Shown piece by piece: positions 16,751 through 28,573 of a stretch of 64,000 bases of DNA (its first letter is position 1; each line of letters starts with the position of its first letter). The notes beneath the pieces are model-generated. The model had not been told where the DNA came from. It ran no database searches and was given only the letters and a program-made list of their open reading frames with translations. The position numbers and the translations under genes were made by a program. The DNA is taken from positions 1 through 64,000 of the forward strand of contig NZ_NITZ01000020.1 in assembly GCF_002632615.1 (NCBI RefSeq), in the 5' to 3' direction. This stretch comes from Xenorhabdus miraniensis (GTDB lineage Bacteria > Pseudomonadota > Gammaproteobacteria > Enterobacterales > Enterobacteriaceae).

Positions 16751-18115
16751 ATGAAAACCAGCATATTACAGAAAATTGTTGATGATAAAGCAGCATACTT
16801 GATGACTCGTAAAGCAAAACAGCCACTGGAAAGTTTTATTGATGCCATTATACCGAGTCATCGTCGGTTCTATCAGGCTTTATCCGCTAATCAGACTGTT
16901 TTTATTTTAGAATGTAAAAAGGCATCCCCTTCAAAAGGATTAATTCGTGAAGATTTCGATCCTGTTCGCATTGCTAAAACTTATCAGCCTTATGCTGCTG
17001 CAATCTCTGTTTTGACTGATGAAAAATACTTTCAAGGCAATTATGATTTTCTCAAAATGGTCAGTTCTGCCGTACACCAACCGGTTCTATGCAAAGATTT
17101 TATTATTGATGCCTATCAGGTTTACCTCGCCCGTTATTATCAGGCTGACGCTATTTTATTGATGCTTTCCGTTCTTGATGACGATACGTATCGTGATTTA
17201 TCTGCACTGGCACACAGCCTTGATATGGGTGTACTGACCGAAGTCAGTAATGAAAATGAGCAGCAAAGGGCAATTGAATTAGGTGCAAAAGTTATTGGTA
17301 TCAATAATCGGGATCTGCGCGATTTGTCCATTGATTTGGAACGCACCCGCAAACTGGCGGCTGGTTTACCCAAAGATACTATCATTATCAGTGAATCCGG
17401 CATCCATCAGCATCGTCAAGTGCGTGAATTAAGCCAATTTGCTCACGGTTTTCTCATTGGCAGCTCTTTAATGGCACAGCAAAACTTAGATCTCGCTTTA
17501 CGCCGCCTGATTTTAGGTAATAACAAGATTTGCGGCTTAACCCGCCCACAAGATGCCAAAACAGCATTGCAGATGGGTGCAGTCTACGGTGGCCTTATTT
17601 TTGCAGAAAAATCACCGCGTAAAGTGAGCCTGCAAAAAGCCCAACAGATCATCAATGAAGCGTCTTTACAATATGTCGGGGTATTTCAAAACCAACCCGT
17701 TGATGTTGTCAGTGATATCGCCCGTACTCTTTCGCTTACCGCCGTTCAGCTACATGGGCATGAAAACGAAGATTACATCAATACATTACGTACTGTACTA
17801 CCTGAACACTGCGAAATTTGGAAAGCTATTGATATGTCCAAAACTGCGGAATTTTCCGAAATACCTAATGTGGATCATTTATTGCTGGATAATGGGTCAG
17901 GAGGCACAGGGAAACCATTTGACTGGCAGTTAATTAATCCACAACTTCAATATAACAATATGTTGGCTGGCGGCCTGAATGCAGAAAATTGCCAACAGGC
18001 GGCAACTCTTGGTTGTTATGGGCTGGATTTTAACTCTGGAGTCGAAGTTTCCCCAGGCATCAAAAGTAGTCAAAAGATCAAACAGGTATTTCAACAATTA
18101 CGCTGTTATCACTAA
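16751..18115 (+). CDS. trpCF: Bifunctional indole-3-glycerol phosphate synthase / phosphoribosylanthranilate isomerase
   Basis: A 454-residue fusion as in E. coli TrpC. Residues 1 to about 255 are indole-3-glycerol phosphate synthase (FILECKKASPSKG near 50-62, VLCKDFIID, GINNRDLRDLSIDLERT, ISESGI). Residues about 256-454 are phosphoribosylanthranilate isomerase (KICGLTRPQDA, FAEKSPRKV, VQLHGHE, LLLDNGSGGTGKPFDW, LAGGLNAEN). The two halves carry out the isomerase step and the following ring closure of the pathway. It lies in mid-operon, with 30 bases before trpB. Confidence 0.96.
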   Translation: MKTSILQKIVDDKAAYLMTRKAKQPLESFIDAIIPSHRRFYQALSANQTVFILECKKASPSKGLIREDFDPVRIAKTYQPYAAAISVLTDEKYFQGNYDFLKMVSSAVHQPVLCKDFIIDAYQVYLARYYQADAILLMLSVLDDDTYRDLSALAHSLDMGVLTEVSNENEQQRAIELGAKVIGINNRDLRDLSIDLERTRKLAAGLPKDTIIISESGIHQHRQVRELSQFAHGFLIGSSLMAQQNLDLALRRLILGNNKICGLTRPQDAKTALQMGAVYGGLIFAEKSPRKVSLQKAQQIINEASLQYVGVFQNQPVDVVSDIARTLSLTAVQLHGHENEDYINTLRTVLPEHCEIWKAIDMSKTAEFSEIPNVDHLLLDNGSGGTGKPFDWQLINPQLQYNNMLAGGLNAENCQQAATLGCYGLDFNSGVEVSPGIKSSQKIKQVFQQLRCYH

Positions 18116-18145
18116 TTTTTCAGACAAAAATGGATGAGTAGAATA

Positions 18146-19336
18146 ATGAGTAAATTGAATCCTTATTTTGGCGACTTTGGCGGACAATTTGTTCCTCAAA
18201 TTTTGGTCCCTGCACTTAATCAATTAGAAGAAGCTTTTATTGATGCACAAAGAGATCCTGAATTTCAGCAGGCATTTCAAGATTTATTGAAAAACTACGC
18301 AGGCAGGCCCACAGCCTTAACCCTGTGTCATAACTTGACTAAGGGTACAAAAACTCGTCTTTACCTAAAACGTGAAGACTTACTGCACGGCGGCGCTCAC
18401 AAAACCAATCAGGTCCTGGGACAAGCATTGTTAGCTAAACGGATGGGAAAAAACGAAATCATTGCTGAAACAGGCGCAGGTCAGCATGGAGTTGCAACCG
18501 CGTTGGCTTGCGCGTTATTGGGATTGAAATGCCGTATTTATATGGGCGCAAAAGATATTGAACGTCAATCCCCCAATGTTTTTCGCATGCGGTTGATGGG
18601 AGCTGAGGTGATCCCTGTTCACAGCGGCTCAGCAACTTTGAAAGATGCCTGCAACGAAGCAATGCGTGACTGGTCTGGCTGCTATGAAAAAGCCCATTAC
18701 TTATTGGGAACAGCAGCAGGCCCTCATCCGTACCCGACGATGGTACGAGAATTTCAACGCATGATTGGTGAAGAAGCCAAGGCGCAAATTTTAGAAAAAG
18801 AAGGGCGCCTGCCCGATGCAGTTATTGCCTGTATCGGCGGTGGCTCGAATGCGATCGGCCTGTTTGCTGAGTTTATTCCAGAAAATACCGTTCGCCTGAT
18901 CGGTGTTGAACCTGCCGGACATGGTATCGAAACGGGTGAACATGGCGCTCCATTGAAACACGGAAAATTAGGCATTTACTTTGGCATGAAAGCCCCGATT
19001 ATGCAGACGGAAGACGGGCAGATTGAAGAGTCTTACTCTATCTCGGCCGGGTTAGATTTTCCTTCAGTCGGTCCACAACATGCTTATTTAAACAGCATCG
19101 GCAGAGCTGATTATGTCTCAATCACTGACGATGAAGCACTGGCTGCTTTTCAGGAACTATCACGCAATGAAGGCATTATTCCTGCCTTGGAGTCATCTCA
19201 TGCGCTGGCTTATGCTCTGAAAATGATCCGTCAGGAACCCGATAAAGAGCAGTTGTTAATCGTCAACTTATCTGGCCGTGGCGACAAAGACATCTTCACC
19301 GTTTACGATATTCTAAAATCCAGAGGGGAAATCTGA
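18146..19336 (+). CDS. trpB: Tryptophan synthase beta chain
   Basis: A 396-residue PLP enzyme that condenses indole with serine. The PLP lysine is K86 in [10 protein letters not shown]; the phosphate-binding loop [10 protein letters not shown] lies further on, together with [13 protein letters not shown] chose ATG 18146 over an in-frame ATG at 18134. It matches the family start (MxxLNPYFG) and has GGATGAG about eight bases upstream. The stop codon overlaps the trpA start, so equal production of both subunits is expected. Confidence 0.96.
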   Translation: MSKLNPYFGDFGGQFVPQILVPALNQLEEAFIDAQRDPEFQQAFQDLLKNYAGRPTALTLCHNLTKGTKTRLYLKREDLLHGGAHKTNQVLGQALLAKRMGKNEIIAETGAGQHGVATALACALLGLKCRIYMGAKDIERQSPNVFRMRLMGAEVIPVHSGSATLKDACNEAMRDWSGCYEKAHYLLGTAAGPHPYPTMVREFQRMIGEEAKAQILEKEGRLPDAVIACIGGGSNAIGLFAEFIPENTVRLIGVEPAGHGIETGEHGAPLKHGKLGIYFGMKAPIMQTEDGQIEESYSISAGLDFPSVGPQHAYLNSIGRADYVSITDDEALAAFQELSRNEGIIPALESSHALAYALKMIRQEPDKEQLLIVNLSGRGDKDIFTVYDILKSRGEI

Positions 19337-20142
19337 TGGAACGTTATCAACAACTTTTCAAGAAGCTGGAAAATCAAAATCAAGGCGCTTTTGTTCCTTT
19401 TGTCACCCTGGGCGATCCTAATCCTGAATTATCACTGGAACTCATTGATACATTAATCGCTGGTGGCGCTGATGCGCTTGAATTAGGTATTCCATTTTCA
19501 GATCCCCTCGCTGACGGCCCAACCATCCAGAATGCCAATTTACGTGCGTTATCATCTAAGGTCACGCCTGCATTGTGCTTCAGTCTGCTGGCAAAAATTC
19601 GCGCTAAACATCCCGATATCCCAATTGGTCTGTTAGTTTATGCGAATTTAGTATTCCACAATGGGATTGATAAATTTTACCTCTGCTGCAAAGAGGCTGG
19701 CGTTGATTCCGTTTTGGTGGCTGATGTACCGATATCAGAATCGTTACCTTTCCGCTCAGCCGCCATGAAATATGATATTGCCCCGATATTTATCTGTCCC
19801 CCGAATGCAGATGATGATTTACTGCGTGAAATTGTTTCATTTGGACGTGGATATACTTACCTGCTATCAAGGGCGGGAGTGACTGGTAGTGAAAATCGCG
19901 CCAAGCAGCCATTGAACCATCTTGTCGATAAGCTTAAAGAATATCATGCGGCTCCTGCCCTACAAGGTTTTGGTATTTCCGAACCTTCACAGGTGGCAAT
20001 TGCACTCAATAACGGTGCTACAGGTGCGATTTCAGGTTCTGCCATTGTAAAAATCATCGAAGAAAATCTTCACCAACCTCAGGTGATGCTGGAAAAGTTA
20101 ATGACTTTTGTCCGTGCCATGAAGACCGCCACACAATTATAA
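19336..20142 (+). CDS. trpA: Tryptophan synthase alpha chain
   Basis: A 268-residue TIM-barrel enzyme, identical in length to E. coli TrpA. It cleaves indole-3-glycerol phosphate and passes indole to TrpB through the tunnel of the alpha2-beta2 complex. Catalytic residues E49 ([13 protein letters not shown]) and D60 (PLADGPTIQ) are present, as is the loop [12 protein letters not shown]. It is the last gene of the operon; a hairpin follows 8 bases after its stop. Confidence 0.96.
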   Translation: MERYQQLFKKLENQNQGAFVPFVTLGDPNPELSLELIDTLIAGGADALELGIPFSDPLADGPTIQNANLRALSSKVTPALCFSLLAKIRAKHPDIPIGLLVYANLVFHNGIDKFYLCCKEAGVDSVLVADVPISESLPFRSAAMKYDIAPIFICPPNADDDLLREIVSFGRGYTYLLSRAGVTGSENRAKQPLNHLVDKLKEYHAAPALQGFGISEPSQVAIALNNGATGAISGSAIVKIIEENLHQPQVMLEKLMTFVRAMKTATQL

Positions 20143-20149
20143 TTCTACA

Positions 20150-20178
20150 ATTCCCTCATAGGCTATTTATGAGGGAAT
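20150..20178 (+). terminator. trp operon terminator
   Basis: ATTCCCTCATA (20150-20160) and TATGAGGGAAT (20168-20178) form a perfect 11-bp stem with a 7-base loop. The following bases are A/T-rich but not a pure T run, so efficiency is uncertain. Confidence 0.75.
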
Positions 20179-20219
20179 ATATAAATATGGGATGTAGTGT
20201 TTATGTATACAAGTATGTT

Positions 20220-20253
20220 GTAACTATAAATGTGTTGTAGCTATAAATGTATT
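20220..20253. repeat. 17-bp tandem duplication
   Basis: GTAACTATAAATGTGTT (20220-20236) is followed directly by GTAGCTATAAATGTATT (20237-20253), a two-unit tandem repeat with two mismatches. It lies in the spacer between the converging trp operon and hrpA. No function is evident. Confidence 0.7.
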
Positions 20254-20274
20254 GATAGCGCTTCCCCAACAAAT

Positions 20275-20308
20275 TTATGGGCTGCCATAAAACAAAAGCA
20301 GCCCATAA
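20275..20308 (-). terminator. hrpA terminator
   Basis: TTATGGGCTGC (20275-20285) and GCAGCCCATAA (20298-20308) form a perfect 11-bp stem just after the hrpA stop. On the minus strand it is followed by ATTTGTTGG, a weak T-rich tail. Confidence 0.75.
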
Positions 20309-20317
20309 GCTTCAAGA

Positions 20318-23300
20318 TCACAGTGTGATATTTTCCATCGCCTGCAAAATACGCTTATCTGATATTGGATACGCCGTCCCCAATTGCTGGGCAAATAAGC
20401 TAATCCGAAGCTCCTCAATCATCCAACGAACTTCTTTCACTTCCGGCAATTGTTTCTGCTGGCTAGACAATTTTGCCTGCCATTGTTGCCATTGGCGCTG
20501 AATATGCTCAATCCGGCTCATGTGCGCCCTGTCTTTGTTAGGATCAACCGCTAATTTTTCCAAACGACGATCAATGCCATTCAAATAACGCAGAACATCT
20601 GCCAAACGCTTCCAACCATGGGAAGTCACGAATCCATTAAAGACCAGACCGGAAATTTGCTCTTTAATATCCGATAACGCCAGTGCGAGGGCAATATCTA
20701 CCCGCCCTTTCAGTCGCTTGTTGATGTTAAAGACCGCTGTCAGGATCTGCTCCACTTGCTTGGCAATATCAACGACTGCATCATTCAAATCGGCACGGAC
20801 TTTATCCTGCAAACAAGAAAATGCCTGCTCATTCCACGCTGGCCCACTATTTTCGGCGATCAATCTATCCACACCACAAGAGATGCAATCATCAATCAAA
20901 TCCAATACCTTTCCATATGGGTTAAAGTACAGCCCCAATTTGGATTTGTTCGGTAATTTCTCATGCAGGTATTTGATCGGTGATGGAATGTTCAGCAATA
21001 ACAAACGACGAGTTCCTTCCCACATCGCATTTCGCTGTTCAGATTCAGTCTCAAACAATTTAATGCCAATACTGTCTTTTTCATCCACTAATGCCGGAAA
21101 TGCTTTAACAGAATAGCCACCACGTTTCTGCTCATAGCGTTCAGGCAATTCACCAAAACTCCAAATATGCAGCCCACTTTGTTCAATACCATCATCCGCT
21201 ACTGCTGAAAGTGTTTCCTGAACTTTCCCTTTTAATTTTAGTTTCAGCTCCGACAAATCCTTGCCTTCCGCTAACAGTTTATTTTTCTCGCCCAGAACAC
21301 GGAATGTGATCTTAAGATGGTCAGAAACTTGTTCCAATTGCCAATTTTCACGTGACACTGTCACACCAGTCATGCGACGTAGTTCTTTCTCAAGGCTATC
21401 CAGTAAGGTAGCCTGAGGTTGGGTAACCCGCTCCAAAAATGCCTGTGCATAGTTAGGCGCAGGTACAAAATTACGGCGTATTGGCTTTGGCAATGACTTA
21501 ATCAACGCGACGACTAATTCATGACGAATGCCCGGAATTTGCCAGTCGAATCCTTCATCTCTAACCTGATTCAATACCGGTAACGGAATATGCACAGTCA
21601 CGCCATCGGCATCGGTTCCTGGCTCAAACTGATAACTCAGACGGAATTTCAAATTATCCTGATGCCAATAATTCGGATAATCCAACGCACTGACTTTATT
21701 GGCGTCGCCTTTGATCAACATACTCTTTTCAAAATTGAGCAATTCTGGTTGATCTTTACTTGTTATTTTCCACCAGCGATCAAAATGGCGGGATGAAATA
21801 ACATCTTTGCCAATTCGCTGATCATAGAAACTGAACAACGTTTCATCATCCACCAGAATATCCCGTCGGCGGGATTTATGTTCCAGTTCTTCAACTTCTT
21901 CCCGCAGTTTCAGGTTAGCGCGGAAAAATGAGTGACGTGTCTGCCAATCCCCTTCCACCAACGCGTGACGGATAAACAATTCACGACATAACAGGGGATC
22001 AATCTGGCTATAATTCACCAAACGCCCCGCCACAATGGGCAAACCATACAGGGTGACTTTTTCCGTTGCCATTACTGCGCCCTGCGATTTTTGCCAATGA
22101 GGTTCACTGTAATGGTGCTTAATTAAATGTGCGGCCAACGGCTCTACCCATTCAGGTTCAATACGTGCAGCAATACGTCCCCACAATCGGCTGGTTTCCA
22201 CTAATTCGGCTACCATTCCCCATTTAGGTGGCTTTTTAAATAAACCGGAGCCAGGAAAAATAGAAAAACGGGCATTACGCGCACCTGTATATTCCTGTTT
22301 ATCCGTATCTTTTTGCCCGATATGGGATAATAAACCTGTCAGCAAAGCAATATGAATACTTTTATAATCCGCTTCTTGGCTGTTGATCGGTAAACCAATT
22401 TCTTTAACAACTTGGCGTAGCTGGGTGTAAATATCCTGCCATTCTCTAACGCGAAGATAATTCAGATAATCCTGACGGCAAAGCTTGCGGAATTGGGAAC
22501 TGGAAAGCGCTTTTTGCTGTTCCAGCAGAAAATCCCACAATTTCAGGAACGCAATGAAATCTGAATCTTTGTCCGCAAAACGACGATGTTTTTCATCGGA
22601 GGCTTGCTGCTTTTCCAGTGGTCTTTCTCGTGGGTCTTGGATCGATAATGCTGAAGTAATCACCATGACTTCACGAACACAACCATGTGCTTTAGCTTCC
22701 AAAACCATACGAGCCAAGCGTGGATCGATAGGTAACTGTGCCAATTGCTGACCCATCGCAGTCAGCCGGTAATTTCCTTCTGACAGGGATTCAGGATCAA
22801 TAGCGCCCAGTTCTTCCAAGAGACGGACGCCATCCTGAATATTGCGTTTATCCGGCGCCTCAACAAATGGAAATGCACTGACATCGCCCAAACCAATAGA
22901 GGTCATTTGCAAAATAACAGAAGCTAAGTTAGTGCGCAAAATTTCAGGATCAGTAAATTCCGGGCGTGATAAAAAGTCATCTTCCGAATAGAGACGAATA
23001 CAAATTCCGTTTGAAACACGACCACAGCGCCCTTTTCGCTGATTGGCAGATGCCTGAGAAGTAGGTTCTATCGGTAAGCGCTGGACTTTAGTCCGATAAC
23101 TGTATCGGCTAATGCGCGCAAAGCCGGTATCGATCACATATTTGATTCCGGGTACAGTCAGCGATGTTTCCGCTACGTTAGTTGCCAAGATGATCCGGCG
23201 GCCAACATGGGACTGGAATATCCGGTTCTGTTCGCTGTTAGACAACCGTGCGAAAAGCGGCAGGATTTCAGTATGTGGGAATTTTTGCTTACTGAGTGCA

Positions 23301-24229
23301 TCCGCCGTATCCCGGATTTCACGTTCACCACTCATGAAAACCAGTATGTCTCCAGCGCTTTCTCGTCCCAACTCATCCACGGCATCAATGATGGCTTCAA
23401 GCTGATCCCTATCACTGTCATTATCATCACCATCACCGGCCACGGGCCGATAACGCACTTCCACCGGATAAGTCCGCCCTGACACTTCAATAATCGGTGC
23501 ATTGTTGAAATGGCGGGAAAAACGTTCAGGATCAATGGTTGCAGAAGTAATAATGACTTTCAGATCCGGGCGCTTTGGTAATAATTGACGCAAGTAGCCG
23601 AGAATAAAATCAATATTCAGACTACGTTCATGAGCTTCGTCGATAATTAACGTATCATATTGCAGTAACAAACGATCTTGTTGCAATTCCGCCAGCAAAA
23701 TACCATCCGTCATTAACTTGACCAACGTATTATCACTGACCTGATCATTAAAACGCACTTTATAACCGACCGTTGATCCAAGCGGGGTTTCTAATTCATC
23801 CGCAATGCGGTTAGCAACTGAACGGGCAGCCAGACGACGGGGTTGAGTATGCCCGATTAGCCCTTTGATGCCCCTGCCCAACTCAAGGCAAATTTTCGGG
23901 ATCTGAGTTGTTTTACCCGAACCCGTTTCCCCTGCAATGATAACAACCTGATTATCCCGAATGGCCTTATAGATATCATCTTTCTTCTGGCTAACAGGTA
24001 GGTTTTCAGGGTATTGGATCGAAGGGCATGATGCCTGACGGTTAATCACTTTCTGTTTTGCTGTCGCAATATCCGCAGAAATAGATTGTGCCACAGCCTG
24101 CAAAGAAGCTTGATTTTTGATTTTTGCTGCTCCATGCAGGCGTTTTCTTAAACGGAACTGATCGCGCAGCGGGGTGTGATCAAGTTCAGCGAATAATTCA
24201 GCAAGTGGTGCTGTCAAAGGTGATTCCAC
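20318..24229 (-). CDS. hrpA: DEAH-box RNA helicase HrpA
   Basis: A 1303-residue ATP-dependent helicase (E. coli 1300). In E. coli HrpA frees stalled or collided ribosomes and has been linked to fimbrial mRNA processing. The N-terminal RecA-like domain shows GETGSGKTTQIPK (Walker A), DEAH in LIIDEAHERSLN and SATI. The second domain shows ATNVAETSLTVPG and QRKGRCGRV. Helicase-associated and OB-like regions follow, then the long family-specific C-terminal region (about residues 600-1303). It is a single gene with its own terminator. Confidence 0.96.
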   Translation of the reverse strand: MESPLTAPLAELFAELDHTPLRDQFRLRKRLHGAAKIKNQASLQAVAQSISADIATAKQKVINRQASCPSIQYPENLPVSQKKDDIYKAIRDNQVVIIAGETGSGKTTQIPKICLELGRGIKGLIGHTQPRRLAARSVANRIADELETPLGSTVGYKVRFNDQVSDNTLVKLMTDGILLAELQQDRLLLQYDTLIIDEAHERSLNIDFILGYLRQLLPKRPDLKVIITSATIDPERFSRHFNNAPIIEVSGRTYPVEVRYRPVAGDGDDNDSDRDQLEAIIDAVDELGRESAGDILVFMSGEREIRDTADALSKQKFPHTEILPLFARLSNSEQNRIFQSHVGRRIILATNVAETSLTVPGIKYVIDTGFARISRYSYRTKVQRLPIEPTSQASANQRKGRCGRVSNGICIRLYSEDDFLSRPEFTDPEILRTNLASVILQMTSIGLGDVSAFPFVEAPDKRNIQDGVRLLEELGAIDPESLSEGNYRLTAMGQQLAQLPIDPRLARMVLEAKAHGCVREVMVITSALSIQDPRERPLEKQQASDEKHRRFADKDSDFIAFLKLWDFLLEQQKALSSSQFRKLCRQDYLNYLRVREWQDIYTQLRQVVKEIGLPINSQEADYKSIHIALLTGLLSHIGQKDTDKQEYTGARNARFSIFPGSGLFKKPPKWGMVAELVETSRLWGRIAARIEPEWVEPLAAHLIKHHYSEPHWQKSQGAVMATEKVTLYGLPIVAGRLVNYSQIDPLLCRELFIRHALVEGDWQTRHSFFRANLKLREEVEELEHKSRRRDILVDDETLFSFYDQRIGKDVISSRHFDRWWKITSKDQPELLNFEKSMLIKGDANKVSALDYPNYWHQDNLKFRLSYQFEPGTDADGVTVHIPLPVLNQVRDEGFDWQIPGIRHELVVALIKSLPKPIRRNFVPAPNYAQAFLERVTQPQATLLDSLEKELRRMTGVTVSRENWQLEQVSDHLKITFRVLGEKNKLLAEGKDLSELKLKLKGKVQETLSAVADDGIEQSGLHIWSFGELPERYEQKRGGYSVKAFPALVDEKDSIGIKLFETESEQRNAMWEGTRRLLLLNIPSPIKYLHEKLPNKSKLGLYFNPYGKVLDLIDDCISCGVDRLIAENSGPAWNEQAFSCLQDKVRADLNDAVVDIAKQVEQILTAVFNINKRLKGRVDIALALALSDIKEQISGLVFNGFVTSHGWKRLADVLRYLNGIDRRLEKLAVDPNKDRAHMSRIEHIQRQWQQWQAKLSSQQKQLPEVKEVRWMIEELRISLFAQQLGTAYPISDKRILQAMENITL

Positions 24230-25257
<1,028 letters not shown>

Positions 25258-25279
25258 TAAAAGGTAGCTTGATAAAGAT

Positions 25280-25303
25280 TAAGTGCGCCGAACGGCGCGC
25301 TTA
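25280..25303. terminator. Bidirectional terminator between azoR and ydbL
   Basis: TAAGTGCGCC (25280-25289) and GGCGCGCTTA (25294-25303) form a 10-bp G+C-rich stem (one G-U pair) with a GAAC loop between convergent genes. Confidence 0.85.
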
Positions 25304-25621
25304 TTTCTTCACCCAATTGCCATTGATACCAAGAACATACTCTCCTGACGTCGCCCGGCTGACTAATTTTTCACCCGCAATTTTCGCGACCTGATCTGTT
25401 GTCATATTGTTTTGGACCGCAATTTCAGCATATTTCTTTTCCCGTTCTTCATTAATTTTTTTAACTACAGACTGAGCGTCTTTGGTATTTTTTACGGGTG
25501 CCAGATAGCCACTGAATGTTTCCCCCACCAGCCCTTGTTGTTTTGCTTCGTTCAATGTCATTCCCACAGCAAAAGAGCTGAATAGCAGACTCAAAATAAA
25601 GACCATTCCTGCTTTTTTCAT
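25301..25621 (-). CDS. ydbL: YdbL family periplasmic protein
   Basis: A 106-residue exported protein of the DUF1318 family. A signal peptide is evident (MKKAGMVFILSLLFSSFAVG), and the conserved LNEAKQQGLVGETFSGYL follows. Together with YdbH and YnbE, E. coli YdbL supports transport of phospholipid between inner and outer membrane; its own role appears to be modulating the YdbH-YnbE pair. The gene is last in ydbH-ynbE-ydbL, with 10 bases after ynbE. Confidence 0.93.
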   Translation of the reverse strand: MKKAGMVFILSLLFSSFAVGMTLNEAKQQGLVGETFSGYLAPVKNTKDAQSVVKKINEEREKKYAEIAVQNNMTTDQVAKIAGEKLVSRATSGEYVLGINGNWVKK

Positions 25622-25631
25622 ATTCTAACCC

Positions 25632-25856
25632 TTAGAATAAATTAGAGTTGTTTTTGAGCATATCTTCAATTTGCCGATCGACCTTAATATGAATTTCATG
25701 TTCAATTTTCACATTCATATTGATATTGATGGGTTTATCAGGTGTCGCGACTTCCAGCCTGACACAACCCACCAATACTATGTTAATCAACATTATGCTT
25801 ACTAACGCCATGCCCATTCTGACGGATGGTATTCTGCATCCAACTTTTGTTATCAT
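25632..25856 (-). CDS. ynbE: YnbE outer-membrane lipoprotein
   Basis: A 74-residue lipoprotein (E. coli 61). The lipobox LVGC places the lipidated Cys at residue 31, and the mature part VRLEVATPDKPININMNVKIEH matches E. coli YnbE closely. The N-terminal region before the hydrophobic stretch is longer than usual. A strong GGGAG site sits before ATG 25856, so this start is kept; M14 or M16 would be alternatives. YnbE pairs with YdbH to complete an intermembrane phospholipid bridge. Here it lies 107 bases after ydbH, whereas in E. coli I recall the two being nearly adjacent. Confidence 0.92.
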   Translation of the reverse strand: MITKVGCRIPSVRMGMALVSIMLINIVLVGCVRLEVATPDKPININMNVKIEHEIHIKVDRQIEDMLKNNSNLF

Positions 25857-25963
25857 TTATCACTCCCAGTTGACAGGAACAGCCCAAAACAAATAAGAAT
25901 CTTTAATCCATTGCCTTATTACTGACAACCCTACTTGCCGTTTTATTTCCATCTAATTAACCC

Positions 25964-28573
25964 CTACATCACCGATATATTTTTCTGTAACCACTCTTCC
26001 AGATTACTGCCAAACCGTAAGCTGCGCCATAACTGAAAAATATTCTCTTCATGACGGTAGTTGAGCCTGACTTCCCGCTTTTTGTCGACCACGGGATTAA
26101 CCCCACTGATCTCAGCATGTAATGTCAAAATGCCCAAATTATCGAGGGTCACATAGGCTTTTGAACGGCTGATTTCTAAATAACGTAACCAATCCATTGC
26201 CATACCGGCTGAGAAGTCATTTTTTCCTATAGAATCAACCGTATCCTTATCCAACCTCAAGGTCAGATATCTTTCATTAGATACCCAGCCTCGCTGAATA
26301 ATCCACTTTTCGTCATTTAATAAGATTGGCAATTCACCACTGATTTTTCCTGACATTGCTATTTGCTTCACTTTTAATACGCCAAACAATTTGCTTAGGT
26401 TCAGTTTGTTAAATCGCAATACCGCAGCTTCTTTTTGGGGAAGCTGCAATTTGTTCATTTTCAACTGACCATCCAGCGTATCAACATTCACATTAGTCAA
26501 TGCCAACGGCTGTGCATGGGTTGGTGGATAAAAACCCAGCAAATCGGCTGTTACATTCTGCATGTCAAACAGCCCCTTAATGGCTTTGATGCGAAGCTGG
26601 ACTGGTGATGTTAATCCCAACTGCCAAGTCTGTTCCTGCAAACGCCATGGAAGCACAAACTCCAAACCATCAACTTCCCCGTTTTTCAGCCACATATTCG
26701 CTTCTTTTACTACCCAGTGACCACCAGCGCGCAGTCCTTGCCCTTTCGCGGCTGAAAAAGCAGCCTGAGCATAAATTTTACCGCCACGCACTGTAATTCC
26801 CAGATCGGGTGGGATTAAGGATTGAAATGCTAATAAAGACTGCTGAGGCCAACGCGCTTCTCCCCTTAATCGTTCCCCATCCCAACGCCCATAAAATGGA
26901 ATCGGGCCAATACCTTTGGAATGTAATTTGCCATTTAGCATAAAATTATCTGGTGATTGCCCAGTCAATGTGGCCTTAAAATCAAATGGCGGTAAAAAAC
27001 CACCCGATCGAAATTCGGTTTTTTGAGAAGATAATTGCAAGTCCCCCGTAAATGCCGGACGACTTGCCGAACGTTCCCAAACTAATGGCTTAGTCAGTTT
27101 TAAACGGGGTGATTTCATTTGCACAAGACCATATTGAATACGATTAAACCCTGTATTTAATCCATCCACTGTTATCTGTGATTGCTTCCAGCTTCCTGTA
27201 CCTGCAAGGTCCCATTTAGCCTGTAGAGGGGGTAAATTTCCATTTCCCCAAGAACGCCATTTCCAGTTTCCCTGATCGGGCATAAAATCTTCTGCATACC
27301 CATCCAGGTGTAATTTGAATGTTCCCCAATAGCTATCTTGCGCCCGTAAAATGGCCTGTAGACGGCCAGTAAAACCCTCACGAGTCAAGTACGTGCCTGC
27401 TAAAGGCAAACGAGCTTCTTTGACAGTAAAAGTCTCACTCACCTTTCCCCATGCACGAAACAATGCTCCTGATTGAAAAGTGATCTTGGGTGCCACCCAA
27501 GACCCAGTGACAACAGCAGGTAATGACATGGTCATGATCATTTCCCCGCTATTGATTTGTCCGGTTAACTGGAATGGAATATGTACATTGATCACATTGA
27601 TTGGTGTTGATGGCACTGACAAAACGACATTGCCTTTACCTCTCTCATTTTGAGTCACCAGATTTACCCGCCCACTGACAGACATGCCTGCTAACCCTTT
27701 TTTCCATTGTTCAAGCCTGATATTAATCCCTCCAGACAACGGTTGGTTTGCTGCCAACCATTGCCATTTACCATTACTGATCAAGAATTGAGAGGCATTG
27801 AATGACCAAGGCAACTCCGCGAGTAATTGTTGTCCCTTTTCCTCAATAACAGTAAACAATCCACTCTTCCCCTTCCATTTCAATGCCAGCAGCAAAGGTT
27901 CTGGGTATTGGCTCACAGATAAATGAGCTGTTATTTGCCCTTGTTCAGGGAGTGATTTAATCTCTAAAGGTAAGGCCATATCTCCATTCAAGCTAATTTC
28001 CTGTTCAGGCAATTTCATCCAAAATTGATTAATAATGAGCGTCTTTTTATCTGTAATATTTGCGTTTAGCGTTAATTTCTCACCCTGATAAGAGAGCATT
28101 TGGCTCTGGGATGAGGAATCAAATTGGAGTCTGCCGGCGAATTCTTGCCATGGGATAACAGCAAGATGGTCAACAACAAGGTTAATTGCTGGGATATGGG
28201 ATAATATCTCTTGTACAGATAATGGTGCTGACTGTTTTTCAATCACGGGCAAGTGAACCAAACATTGGCTTTGAGTATCAACATTGGCAACATGAATATT
28301 CCAATGACGGCCCTCGGTATTTTCTCGACGTGAATATTCTATGGATAATCCAGATACATTTATCCATTCACATGTCTTTGCCTTCAATGACAGCCTATCC
28401 AACCATAGTGCATTCTTTTTCCATGTTGGTTGGCTCAAAGAAAGCGTTACTCCCTGTGGCAGCCAATGACCGGCAATTGATGGTAGCCAGCGTGGAAGTG
28501 TATACCACCCCGCCAATACCAATAACACCAGCACAATCACTATCACTGCAAACACTTTTAATAGTCTTGTCAT
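25964..28573 (-). CDS. ydbH: YdbH, AsmA-like intermembrane phospholipid transport protein
   Basis: An 869-residue protein (E. coli 879) anchored by one N-terminal membrane helix (about residues 5-25, VFAVIVIVLVLLVLAGWY). The long periplasmic region is predicted to form a beta-rich groove that carries phospholipids between the two membranes, redundantly with TamB and YhdP. It has the AsmA-like C-terminal region with MNKLQLPQKEAAVLRFNKLN and KISGELPI. It heads ydbH-ynbE-ydbL. No frameshift is seen. Confidence 0.93.
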   Translation of the reverse strand: MTRLLKVFAVIVIVLVLLVLAGWYTLPRWLPSIAGHWLPQGVTLSLSQPTWKKNALWLDRLSLKAKTCEWINVSGLSIEYSRRENTEGRHWNIHVANVDTQSQCLVHLPVIEKQSAPLSVQEILSHIPAINLVVDHLAVIPWQEFAGRLQFDSSSQSQMLSYQGEKLTLNANITDKKTLIINQFWMKLPEQEISLNGDMALPLEIKSLPEQGQITAHLSVSQYPEPLLLALKWKGKSGLFTVIEEKGQQLLAELPWSFNASQFLISNGKWQWLAANQPLSGGINIRLEQWKKGLAGMSVSGRVNLVTQNERGKGNVVLSVPSTPINVINVHIPFQLTGQINSGEMIMTMSLPAVVTGSWVAPKITFQSGALFRAWGKVSETFTVKEARLPLAGTYLTREGFTGRLQAILRAQDSYWGTFKLHLDGYAEDFMPDQGNWKWRSWGNGNLPPLQAKWDLAGTGSWKQSQITVDGLNTGFNRIQYGLVQMKSPRLKLTKPLVWERSASRPAFTGDLQLSSQKTEFRSGGFLPPFDFKATLTGQSPDNFMLNGKLHSKGIGPIPFYGRWDGERLRGEARWPQQSLLAFQSLIPPDLGITVRGGKIYAQAAFSAAKGQGLRAGGHWVVKEANMWLKNGEVDGLEFVLPWRLQEQTWQLGLTSPVQLRIKAIKGLFDMQNVTADLLGFYPPTHAQPLALTNVNVDTLDGQLKMNKLQLPQKEAAVLRFNKLNLSKLFGVLKVKQIAMSGKISGELPILLNDEKWIIQRGWVSNERYLTLRLDKDTVDSIGKNDFSAGMAMDWLRYLEISRSKAYVTLDNLGILTLHAEISGVNPVVDKKREVRLNYRHEENIFQLWRSLRFGSNLEEWLQKNISVM